Assembly (NCBI RefSeq): GCF_016834655.1
Contig: NZ_JAENHP010000010.1
Coordinates: 248,001-312,000, forward strand
Length of the DNA: 64,000 nucleotides
From: Paractinoplanes ovalisporus
Lineage (GTDB): Bacteria; Actinomycetota; Actinomycetes; Mycobacteriales; Micromonosporaceae
Direction of reading: 5' to 3'
Positions 44,322 through 52,900 of this stretch are shown piece after piece. Each line of letters starts with the position of its first letter. Positions within the stretch are counted from its first letter, which is position 1. The notes under the pieces were generated by a model. The model was not told where the DNA came from. It worked only from the letters and a program-made list of their open reading frames with translations, and did not search any database. The translations under genes and the position numbers were made by a program.

Positions 44322-45064
44322 GTACGCAGCAGGGTGGCATTGCACTGGTCACCGGCGGGTCGCGGGGCATCGGGCGGGCGACCGTCCTGCGGCTGGCCCG
44401 TGACGGTTACGACGTGGCGTTCTGCTACCGATCGGACGTCGCCGCGGCGCAGAGTCTCGAGAAGGAGGCCGCGGAGCACGGCGTACGCGTCCTGGCGGTG
44501 CGGGCCGACGTCGCCGAAGCGGAGGAGGTCCGCGCGTTCGTCTCCGCCGTCGAGTCCGAGCTGGGCGCGGTCGACGTGGCCGTCACCTCGGCCGGCATCA
44601 CCCGCGACAGTGCCCTGTTCAACATGAAGGACGAACAGTGGAACGACGTCGTGAGGACCAATCTCGACGGTGTCCACCACCTGTGCCGGGCGGTGGTCTT
44701 CGCCATGCTGAAGCGCCGCAGCGGCGCCATTGTGAACATTTCGTCGGTCGCCGGGGTCTACGGCAACGCGGGGCAGACCAACTACTCGGCGTCCAAGGCC
44801 GGCATCATCGGCTTCACCCGGGCCCTGGCCAAGGAGGTCGGCGCCTACGGCGTGCGGGCCAACGTCGTAGCCCCCGGCTTCATCGACACCGAGATGACAG
44901 CGGTGCTCACCGACAAGGTCAAGAACAAGGCCGTCACCGCTGTCCCGCTCGGCCGGCTCGGCCGGCCCGAGGAGGTGGCCGACCTGGTGGCCTACCTGGC
45001 CTCACCCGGTGCCGCCTACATCACCGGTGCGGTCTTCCAAGTCGACGGCGGCATCACCATCTGA
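44318..45064 (+). CDS. 3-oxoacyl-ACP reductase, FabG-type SDR
   Basis: 248 residues, the normal FabG length. The TTG start overlaps the previous stop, with GGGGAG about six bases upstream. The cofactor motif is [10 protein letters not shown] (NADPH type, with YRSD after beta-2), the catalytic Ser is in NISSVAG and Tyr/Lys are in YSASKAG. The C-terminus [14 protein letters not shown] is typical. It reduces 3-ketoacyl-ACP during acyl chain building. The only ketoreductase in the operon. Confidence 0.95.
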   Translation: MSTQQGGIALVTGGSRGIGRATVLRLARDGYDVAFCYRSDVAAAQSLEKEAAEHGVRVLAVRADVAEAEEVRAFVSAVESELGAVDVAVTSAGITRDSALFNMKDEQWNDVVRTNLDGVHHLCRAVVFAMLKRRSGAIVNISSVAGVYGNAGQTNYSASKAGIIGFTRALAKEVGAYGVRANVVAPGFIDTEMTAVLTDKVKNKAVTAVPLGRLGRPEEVADLVAYLASPGAAYITGAVFQVDGGITI

Positions 45065-45076
45065 GAGGGGGACAGA

Positions 45077-45790
45077 ATGGCCAGAAAACCGGCCCGTTGG
45101 TATTTCTCGTTCCGCAGTCCGTACTCCTGGTTCGCCTACCGGGACCTGATCACGGCCCATCCGGAGGTGGCCGACGCGATCACCTGGATCCCGTTCTGGG
45201 AGCCCGATGAGCACTCCGAGCGCCACCTCAGCCAGGCCGGGGTGGAGTTCCCATACACCCCGATGGGACGCGACAAGCACTTCTACATCCTGCAGGACAC
45301 CCGCCGCCTGGCCGAGAGTCGTGCGCTGTCCATGGTGTGGCCGGTCGACCGGCAGCCGCACTGGGAGGTGGCGCATCTCGGCTGGATCGCCGCCCGGACG
45401 TACGGCCTCGAACGCGAGTTCGCGGATGCCGTGTTCGAGGCGCGGTGGGAGCACGGGGCGGACATCTGCGACGTCACGGTGGTGGAGGAGCTCGGCGTCC
45501 GCGCCGGCCTGCCGCTGGGCACCGTCAAAGCCGCCCTCGACGACCCGGCCATCCGGGAGGAGGCCGGCCGGGCCCTGGTCTCCAGCGCGAAGGATGGCGT
45601 CTTCGGCGTCCCGTTCTTCATCGTCGGCCGGCACAAGTTCTGGGGCGTGGACCGCCTGCCCCTGTTCGCCGAGGCCTGGCGTGCGTCCCAACCGGACCGG
45701 GTGACCATCCCGCCGGTCGTCACCCTGCCCGCGGCCGAGCTCCCGGTGCTGGCCACGGCCGACGCCGGTCACGCCGGCGGCTGTGGCTGA
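45077..45790 (+). CDS. DsbA-like / 2-hydroxychromene-2-carboxylate isomerase-like protein
   Basis: 237 residues; GAGGGGG lies just before the ATG. The N-terminus [13 protein letters not shown] shows the SPYS loop of HCCA isomerase/GST-kappa proteins in place of the CxxC of true DsbA. The C-terminal cis-Pro loop reads [21 protein letters not shown], typical of the family. It is therefore unlikely to be a disulfide oxidoreductase. Proteins of this fold accompany some polyene and cinnamoyl-lipid pathways, where a double-bond isomerisation is needed before ring closure. I infer isomerase activity on polyenyl-ACP. The odd Cys near the end (HAGGCG) is unexplained. Confidence 0.85.
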   Translation: MARKPARWYFSFRSPYSWFAYRDLITAHPEVADAITWIPFWEPDEHSERHLSQAGVEFPYTPMGRDKHFYILQDTRRLAESRALSMVWPVDRQPHWEVAHLGWIAARTYGLEREFADAVFEARWEHGADICDVTVVEELGVRAGLPLGTVKAALDDPAIREEAGRALVSSAKDGVFGVPFFIVGRHKFWGVDRLPLFAEAWRASQPDRVTIPPVVTLPAAELPVLATADAGHAGGCG

Positions 45791-45845
45791 GCTACCGGAA
45801 CCTTCGATTCCACCGACATCCAGTACCAACGAGAGGGAGATTCCC

Positions 45846-46061
45846 ATGACGAACCCGTTCGAGGACGAGGACGGCCGCTTCTTCGTGCTGGTCAACGACG
45901 AGAACCAGCACTCGATCTGGCCCGCCTTCGCCGAGATTCCGGCCGGCTGGACCACGGTGCACGGCGAGGACAGCCGGCAGGCCTGCCTCGAATACGTCGA
46001 GAACAACTGGACCGACATGCGTCCGAAAAGTCTGGCCGACGCCATGGAAGCAAGCGTCTGA
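45846..46061 (+). CDS. MbtH-like protein
   Basis: 71 residues, the usual size; AGAGGGAG precedes the ATG. Conserved MbtH features: [33 protein letters not shown] and [11 protein letters not shown] with the three Trp residues. These proteins bind A domains as chaperone-activators. It is the last gene before a strong terminator and the only MbtH in the window, so it probably serves the three NRPS subunits. Confidence 0.97.
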   Translation: MTNPFEDEDGRFFVLVNDENQHSIWPAFAEIPAGWTTVHGEDSRQACLEYVENNWTDMRPKSLADAMEASV

Positions 46062-46074
46062 CCAATTAGCAGAG

Positions 46075-46116
46075 GCGGCGGGCGGCGTTTTCGACGCTGC
46101 CCGCCGCGCAATTTTT
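46075..46116 (+). terminator. Rho-independent terminator after the acyl/MbtH operon
   Basis: A 14-bp GC stem (46075-46088 with 46094-46107, one mismatch) is followed within five bases by a run of five T (46112-46116). It lies 13 bases after the MbtH stop and closes the operon that begins at 36919. Confidence 0.85.
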
Positions 46117-46201
46117 ACCCCCCGCCGCCCGGTGATAGTGATGGGATAGCGAACCGTCACCGCACTCCACCAGAATTGTCGTCGACAAGAGGGGCAGCGG
46201 A

Positions 46202-46507
46202 ATGCATGAACGAGAGTTGAAGGCCTTCGTGGCCGTCGTGGAAGCCGGGCGAATGGACCGAGCGGCGTCGTCGCTCGGGTATTCACAGCCGGCCATCAGC
46301 TATCAGATCAAGTGTCTGGAGCAGGAGCTTGGAACGCGGCTTTTCTCCCGCTATCCGGACGGCGTCCAGCTCACCCAGGACGGTGCGATGGTGCTCCCCG
46401 CCGCGCGGGCGGTGCTCGCCCTGTTCGAAGGCATCAAGGACGTGACGGTCCGGGCCGCCTCCGTCGAGTCGGCGCGTCCGCGCTCCAGGCGGGTCACCGG
46501 AAGCTGA
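46202..46507 (+). CDS. Truncated LysR-type regulator (DNA-binding domain only)
   Basis: 101 residues; AGAGGGG precedes the ATG by about seven bases. Residues 1-60 match the LysR winged-helix domain (AFVAVVEAGRMDRAASSLG, YSQPAISYQIKCLEQELG, RLFSRYPDGVQLT). The linker helix follows, and the protein stops at about residue 100 without the 200-residue effector domain. The DNA after the stop encodes the next gene, with no trace of a LysR effector domain read. It is either a free-standing DNA-binding protein or a remnant. The stop is 11 bases from the next start, so it is co-transcribed with the oxidase. Confidence 0.8.
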   Translation: MHERELKAFVAVVEAGRMDRAASSLGYSQPAISYQIKCLEQELGTRLFSRYPDGVQLTQDGAMVLPAARAVLALFEGIKDVTVRAASVESARPRSRRVTGS

Positions 46508-46518
46508 CGAGGCAACGG

Positions 46519-47778
46519 ATGGGTGAAGTGACGAGATTGCGCAAGGTAGGAACGCCGGTGATGGCCGGATCATCGATCGCGCGCGGGGGCGGCGATCGCC
46601 GATTGGGGCTGGCCAAACCCTGCGTCGATCTCCCGCCCGAGGTCACCGGGCTGGCCCGGACAGCGCACACACTGGACGATCTGGCCCGCCTCGCCGCCGG
46701 GCAGCTTCCCGCCGACGTATGGGACTTCGTGCAGGGTGGAAGCGGTGAGGACGGCACCGTGCTGGCCAACCGGGCGGCTCTGGACAGCATCCGGCTCCGT
46801 CCCCGGGTGCTGGCCGAGGTGGCGGAGGCGACGGGCTACTGCCGGTTGCTGAACGCCGAGAGTGCCCTTCCCCTGGCGGTGGCGCCGATGGCGTACCAGA
46901 AAATGATGCATCCGCGCGGTGAGGTCGACATGGCGCTGGCCGCGTACGAGGCCGGGGTCCCGATCGCGCTGAGCACCCTCAGCAGCCGCACCATCGAGGA
47001 CGTCTGTGGCACCGGTGCCGTGGTCTGGTTCCAGCTCTACTGGCTGCGTGACCGGGACGCCATCCTGGGCCTCGTGCGCCGGGCCGAGCGGGCCGGCTGC
47101 CGGGCCGTCATGGTCACGGTGGATGTCCCGGTCATGGGGCGGCGCCTGCGCGACATCCGTAACCGGTTCGCCGTGCCCGAGGAGATCAGCGCGATCAACC
47201 TGCCGCCGGTCATGCGGGGCGGCGGAACGGCGGCGAAGCCGGGCACCTCGGCGGTGGCCGCGCACACCGGCGCGGTCTTCGACCCCGGGATGGGCTGGTC
47301 GGACCTCGACTGGCTGCGTGAGGTCACCGACCTGCCGCTGATCGTGAAGGGGATCATGGACCCCGAGGACGCCGATCGGGCGGTGTCCGCCGGCGCGGAC
47401 GCGATCGTCGTCTCGAACCACGGCGGAAGGCAGTTGGAGGGGGCGCTTCCGAGCATCCTCGCCCTGGCCGACGTGGTTGACGCGGTCAGCGACCGCTGCG
47501 AGATCCTCTTCGACAGCGGCGTGCGGAGCGGCACCGACATCCTGCGGGCCCTGGCCTTGGGCGCCTCCGGTGTGCTGGTCGGGCGGCCGATGCTCTGGGG
47601 GCTGGCCGTGGACGGGGCCCGGGGCGCCGCGCGCGCTCTCGAGATCCTCCGGGTCGAGCTGGAGTTCGCCCTCGCTCTGGCCGGATGCCCGAACGTGCTC
47701 GCGGCCCGGAGACTGGACGCCACGGTTGTGCCCGGTCTGCCGTTCTCGGCGCCTTTTGGTCACCCGGCACCGGCCTGA
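46519..47778 (+). CDS. FMN-dependent alpha-hydroxy-acid oxidase (4-hydroxymandelate oxidase-like)
   Basis: 419 residues from the ATG at 46519, which has GAGG six bases upstream. A longer upstream reading frame overlaps the LysR gene and is not used. Family features: DFVQGGSGEDGT, LAVAPMAYQKMMHP, the active-site stretch VSNHGGRQLEGALPS with catalytic His and Arg, and LIVKGIMDPEDA for the flavin. TIM-barrel enzyme oxidising 2-hydroxy acids to 2-keto acids. Overall it resembles the hydroxymandelate oxidases of hydroxyphenylglycine pathways, but no hydroxymandelate synthase or aminotransferase is visible here. A lactate oxidase-like role is the alternative. Confidence 0.88.
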   Translation: MGEVTRLRKVGTPVMAGSSIARGGGDRRLGLAKPCVDLPPEVTGLARTAHTLDDLARLAAGQLPADVWDFVQGGSGEDGTVLANRAALDSIRLRPRVLAEVAEATGYCRLLNAESALPLAVAPMAYQKMMHPRGEVDMALAAYEAGVPIALSTLSSRTIEDVCGTGAVVWFQLYWLRDRDAILGLVRRAERAGCRAVMVTVDVPVMGRRLRDIRNRFAVPEEISAINLPPVMRGGGTAAKPGTSAVAAHTGAVFDPGMGWSDLDWLREVTDLPLIVKGIMDPEDADRAVSAGADAIVVSNHGGRQLEGALPSILALADVVDAVSDRCEILFDSGVRSGTDILRALALGASGVLVGRPMLWGLAVDGARGAARALEILRVELEFALALAGCPNVLAARRLDATVVPGLPFSAPFGHPAPA

Positions 47779-47849
47779 GCGGCGCCCGCGGAGAACAGAT
47801 TTCTTGATGCCACATTGTTGCCGGCCTCGGCTGCTGATTCGCTGAGCAT

Positions 47850-48356
47850 ATGTCGATCGATCGGCCGGATATGGTTCCTCCGGTTCACGCTCGGTTGTTC
47901 GAGATGCTGAACCGGCACCGTGCAGAATACCGCATGATCTCCCATTCCCCGGGGGCCACCACCGAGGAGGCGAGCCGATTCCGAGGGCACGATCCGGCCG
48001 CCGCCGCGAAAAGCATAATCCTGTGCGTGCGGAAGACCCGAAAAGAGAGCCGGTACGTTCTCGCGGTGGTCCCCGGTGACCGGCGGGTGGACTTCCGGCG
48101 GGTTCGCTCGCTCTTCTCCGCGATCGATGTGAGCTTCGCACCGCTCCCGGTCGCGGAGCGTCTGGCCGGCAGTCCGTCGGGCACCTTCATGCCGTTCGTC
48201 TTCAGCCCGGAGCTCGACATCGTCGTTGACGCCGGGCTGGCGCACCATGACGAGATCTTCTTCAACGTCGGCCTGGCCGACCGGTCGATCTCGATGAAGG
48301 CATCGGCCTACCTGTCACTCAGCGCGCCGCGGATCGCGGAGATCGCCGCCGACTGA
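47850..48356 (+). CDS. YbaK/ProX-type aminoacyl-tRNA deacylase-like protein
   Basis: 168 residues, single-domain. The conserved YbaK Lys lies in AAAAKSIILCVRK, followed by YVLAVVPGDRRVDFRRVR and the C-terminal GLAHHDEIFFNVGLADRSI. Free-standing members hydrolyse mischarged tRNAs (Cys-, Ala- or non-protein amino acids on tRNA-Pro and others). No good Shine-Dalgarno precedes the ATG at 47850, so the start is provisional. In a biosynthetic cluster it could protect translation from an amino acid analogue made by the pathway; this is inference from position. Confidence 0.85.
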   Translation: MSIDRPDMVPPVHARLFEMLNRHRAEYRMISHSPGATTEEASRFRGHDPAAAAKSIILCVRKTRKESRYVLAVVPGDRRVDFRRVRSLFSAIDVSFAPLPVAERLAGSPSGTFMPFVFSPELDIVVDAGLAHHDEIFFNVGLADRSISMKASAYLSLSAPRIAEIAAD

Positions 48357-48564
48357 CAGCCCGGAGTTCTCAGCCGGTTCACAGGTATCCGCCGGGAGGA
48401 TCGTACGAACGGTATTGGGCGACCGTCACGGGAATTCATTTCGGATTGTGAACGGGGCGAGGATAACCGAGCTTTGCGTGCCGGATCGGGTGCGCGGTAC
48501 AGTCGGCGCTGCGCGCTCCTTTCCACTTTGTCCGGTCGCCGAGAAGTGTTGGAGGCATTCGTCG
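48357..48564. promoter_or_regulatory. Intergenic region before the glycosyltransferase
   Basis: 208 bp between the YbaK-like gene and the glycosyltransferase gene. It holds the GGAGG ribosome site at 48551 and presumably a promoter, but I see no clear -35/-10 pair, repeat or hairpin. Confidence 0.3.
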
Positions 48565-49806
48565 ATGCGAATTGTAATCATGGCTGTCGGGAGCCGGGGC
48601 GACGTTGCGCCCTACACCGGGCTCGGTGCGCGGCTGCAGGAGGAGGGGCACGAGGTCACCCTGGCCACCCACGGGCTTTTCGAGGAGCTGGTGCGCAGCC
48701 GCGGGCTGGGCTTTCACGCGCTCCCGCTGGACACCCAGGAGGAGATGACCTCCAAGCTCGCCGCGAGCGGCACCAGCAGCCCGCTCAAGGTGACCCTCGA
48801 GGTGAACAAGGTGGTGGCCGCGCACGCCACCCCGATGGCTCAGGCGATGCTCGCGGCGGCCCGGTCGGCCGACGTGGCCATGCTGACCCCGGCCGGCTGG
48901 ATCGGCGGTCACGTGGCCGAAGGGCTGGGGCTGCCCAGCATGGGCGTCTACCTGCAGCCGATGACGCCGACCAGGGAGTTCCCGCCGTGCACGGTGACCA
49001 CCCGCTCGCTCGGCGGGTGGGGCAACCGCCAGGCGGCGACAACGCTGCGCAGCCTGGGCCAGAAGCCGTTCAGCAAGGCCGTCGACCAGTTGCGGACCGA
49101 GCTCGGCCTGCCGCTGATGAAGCCGGGCGCCTGGCTGGCACAGGTCGACGCGGCCCGCTGGCCGATCTGTTACGGCTACAGCCCGATCGTGGTGCCGCAG
49201 CCCGCTGACTGGCCCGAGTGGAACCACACCGTGGGCTACTGGTGGCCCGCCCCCGACCCCGATTTCAAGCCGGCGCCGGAACTGGTCGACTTCCTGGCCG
49301 CCGGCCCGCCACCGGTCTACATCGGCTTCGGCAGCATGCCGGTCGAGGACCGTGAGGCGTTGTCACAGCTGGTCGTCAGCGCGTTGCGTCGCAGCGAGCT
49401 GCGGGCGGTGGTGAACACCGGCTGGGCCGGGCTGAACACGGCCGGGGAGAACGTCTGCACCGTCGCCGAGGTGCCTCACGACTGGCTGTTCCCGCAGGTC
49501 GCCGCGGTGGTGCACCACGCCGGGGCGGGCACTGCGGCGGCCGGGCTGCGGGCCGGTGTGCCGGCCGTGCCGGTGCCGTTCATGGTGGATCAGCCGTTCT
49601 GGGCGCAGCGCCTGCGCGGGCTGGGCGTCGCCCCGGAGGTGATCCCGTTCCGGCGGCTGACCGCCGACCGGCTCGCCGCGGCCTTGACCGAGGCCACCAC
49701 CAACCCGGAATACCGGCGGCGGGCGACCGACGTGGCCGCCCGGCTGGCCCGGGAGGACGGCGCGGCCGGTGTGCTGCGGGTCCTGAACCAATTGTCGCGC
49801 GCCTGA
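48565..49806 (+). CDS. GT1-family glycosyltransferase (UGT/sterol-glucosyltransferase-like)
   Basis: 413 residues from the ATG at 48565, with GGAGG nine bases upstream. The N-terminus MRIVIMAVGSRGDVAPYTGLG is the acceptor-domain start of GT1 enzymes. The C-terminal donor domain has VYIGFGSMPVED and HHAGAGTAAAGLRAGVPAVPV followed by DQPFWAQRL, the sugar-nucleotide signature of UGT/GtfB-like proteins. It should glycosylate a natural product or inactivate it for self-resistance. It lies 149 bp before the PKS on the same strand, so it may belong to the polyketide rather than the lipopeptide. Confidence 0.92.
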   Translation: MRIVIMAVGSRGDVAPYTGLGARLQEEGHEVTLATHGLFEELVRSRGLGFHALPLDTQEEMTSKLAASGTSSPLKVTLEVNKVVAAHATPMAQAMLAAARSADVAMLTPAGWIGGHVAEGLGLPSMGVYLQPMTPTREFPPCTVTTRSLGGWGNRQAATTLRSLGQKPFSKAVDQLRTELGLPLMKPGAWLAQVDAARWPICYGYSPIVVPQPADWPEWNHTVGYWWPAPDPDFKPAPELVDFLAAGPPPVYIGFGSMPVEDREALSQLVVSALRRSELRAVVNTGWAGLNTAGENVCTVAEVPHDWLFPQVAAVVHHAGAGTAAAGLRAGVPAVPVPFMVDQPFWAQRLRGLGVAPEVIPFRRLTADRLAAALTEATTNPEYRRRATDVAARLAREDGAAGVLRVLNQLSRA

Positions 49807-49955
49807 GAAACGGCGTATTGAAGAATTCGATGTGACATTGCCGTAGGTACGGCTTCCCGTTGTACTTTTCCTGATCCGGTAAAACGGACGGAATGCGGCC
49901 GCCCTTTCGCCATGTGAGTGGCTCGCGGCTCGCATTGAACGGGGGAGCAGTACGC

Positions 49956-52900
49956 ATGGATCCGGTGACGGATATCGCCGTGATCGGGATTTCCTGCCGG
50001 TTGCCGCGGGCTCGGAATCCCGAGGCACTGTGGGGACTGCTGCGCGACGGCCGCAGCGTGCTCGGTCCCGTTCCGGCCGACCGCTGGCCGGACCGGGACC
50101 GAGGCGTCGGCGTCGGCGGCTTCCTGGAGGACGTCGGCCACTTCGACCCGGCGTTCTTCGGGATCACGCCGCGCGAGGCCGCGGTCATGGATCCGCAGCA
50201 GCGGCTCGCTCTCGAGCTCGGCTGGGAGGCGCTGGAGGACGCCGGCGTGCCGCCGGGACAGCTCGCCGGGACGTCCGCCGGTGTTTTCCTCGGCGCCGCA
50301 AGCAACGACTACGCCCTGCTCGCCGACCGACAGGGGCGGTCCGGTATCACCGCCCACTCCTTTCTCGGCCAGCAGCGCACGATGATCGCCAACCGGCTCT
50401 CGTACGCGTTGCGGTTGCGCGGCCCGAGCCTGACCGTCGACACCGGACAGTCGTCGTCCCTGGTGGCCGTGCACCTGGCCTGCGACAGCCTGCGCCGGGG
50501 CGAGTCGTCGGTCGCGATCGCCGGTGGGGTCAGCCTGACGCTGACCGTCGAGACCGCGCTCGCCGTGGCCCACACCGGGGCGCTGTCACCGGACGGTGCG
50601 TCGCGGGCGTTCGACGCCGCCGCCAACGGTTTTGTCCGGGGCGAGGGCGGTGCCCTGGTGGTGCTCAAACCGCTCGGCGCGGCCCGGGCGGACGGCGACA
50701 TCATCGTCGCTGTCATCCGGGGCAGCGCGGTCAACAACGACGGCGGCGGGGCGGGGCTGACCGTTCCCGAGGCCCGCGCCCAGGAGGAGGTCATCCGGCT
50801 GGCCTGCGCACGGGCCGGGGCCGACCCGTCCGAGCTCCGGTACGTCGAGTTGCACGGCACCGGCACCCGGCGCGGCGACCCGATCGAGGCGGCCGCCCTG
50901 GCCGCGGTCACGGGCGGCCGGCCACCCGGATCGCCCCTGCTGGTCGGCTCGGTCAAGACCAACGTCGGGCATCTCGAGGCCGCTGCCGGTGTCACCGGCC
51001 TGATCAAGGTCGCGCTCGCCCTCCGGCACGGTGAACTTCCGCCCAGCCTGAACTTCACCGCCGAACGGCCGGACACTCCGTTGGCCGAGTGGAACCTGCG
51101 TGTCCTCACCGAGCGCACCGCCTGGGAGCGGCCGTTCCTCGCGGGGGTCAGCTCCTTCGGCATCGGCGGCACCAACTGTCACGTGGTGGTCGCGCCGGCT
51201 CCGCCTCCCGTTACGGACGCGCCCGCCCCGCCCATGACCGCAGCCCCGTGGATTGTCTCTGCGCGAACCCCCGAAGCCCTGCGTGACCAGGCCCGCAACC
51301 TGTTGTCCGGGCTGGAGGACATGCCGGACGCCACACTCACCGACGTCGGTCACGGGCTGGCGACGACCCGGACGGCGTTCGCCGAACGGGCCGCGGTGGT
51401 CGGCACGGATCGGGCGGGCATGGCCGCCGGACTGACGGCGCTGGCCGAGGGCCGGACGGCGCCGGGGGTGGTGCGCGGCCGCCCGGCCGAGGGCGGGCTC
51501 GGCCTGCTCTTCACCGGGCAGGGCGCCCAGCGGCCCGGCATGACCGCCGAGCTGTACGCGACCTTCCCCGTCTACGCCGCAGCGCTCGACGAGATCGCCG
51601 CCCGCTTCGACGCGCTGACCGGCGGCACCCTGCTCCGCGAGATCATGGCCGGGGACGGCCTGGACCGCACCGAGGTCACTCAGCCCGCCCTGTTCGCCGT
51701 CGAGGTGGCCCTCTACCGGCTCGTCCGGTCGTGGGGCCTGCGCCCGGCCCGCCTGCTCGGCCACTCGATCGGCGAGATCGTGGCCGCCCACGTCGCCGGG
51801 GTGCTCAGCCTGGACGACGCCTGCACGCTGGTCGAGGCGCGCGGACGTCTGATGGGGGAGTTGCCTCCGGGTGGCGCGATGACCGCGGTGCAGGCCACCG
51901 AGGAGGAGGTCGCGGAGCTGCTGGACGGCGAGGCCGGCCCGGTGTCGATCGCCGCCGTGAACGGGCCCTCCGCGGTTGTCGTCTCCGGCGCCCGGGACGC
52001 CGTCGCCCGGGTCGCGGAGAGTCTGCGCCGGCACGGGCACCGGACCCGGGACCTCCCGGTCAGCCACGCGTTCCACTCGCCGCTGCTGGAGCCGATGCTC
52101 GAGCGTTTCGCCGAGGTGGCGCGATCGTTGACGTACTCGCGGCCGGGCATCCCGGTTGTCGGCGGGCACACCGGCGCGCCGGTGCGCGAGTTCACCGCCG
52201 ACTACTGGGTGAGGCAGGCGCGCGAGGCGGTGCGGTTCGCGGCGGGTGTCGAGGACCTGCACGCCGCCGGCGTCACCCACCTTTTGGAGCTGGGCCCGGA
52301 CGGTGTGCTGGCGGCGATGGCCCGGGAGTGCCTGGCCGGCCGCGAGGTCACCGTGGTGCCGTTGCTGAGGCGCGCCCGCCCGGACGCCGAATCGGTGGCC
52401 GCCGCCCTGGCCACGTTGCACGTCGCCGGGGCCGAGGTGGACTGGGCGGCCTACTTCGCGCCGTTCCGGCCGCGCCCGGTGCGGCTGCCGACCTACGCGT
52501 TCCAGCGCGAGCGGTACTGGCTGGGCGAGGCGGCACCGGCCGTTCGCGCGGCTGGACCGGCGGCGGTGCCGGCGCCCACGGCTGATCTGGCCGGTCTGGT
52601 CCGGGCCGAGGTGGCGGGAGCACTGGGCTCAGCCGACCCGGCGGCGGTCGACGTGCATCGGACCTTCCGCGGATTGGGCCTGGACTCGCTGATGCTGGTC
52701 GAGCTGGCGAGCCGCCTCTCCACCGCGACCGGCCTCGCCCTGACCACGGCCGACCTGTTCGACCACCCCACGCCGCACCGTCTCATCACCCACCTGACGG
52801 CTGCCCCGCCCGCCGCCGACGAACCACCCCGGCCCTCGGAGGCCGGGGAACCGATCGCCGTCGTCGCGATGGCCTGCCGCTACCCGGGTGGCGTGGCCTC

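Noticed and set aside
46312-46518. N-terminal extension of the hydroxy-acid oxidase into the LysR gene
   Set aside because: It overlaps the LysR coding sequence in another frame and has low-complexity sequence; the ATG at 46519 has its own ribosome site.
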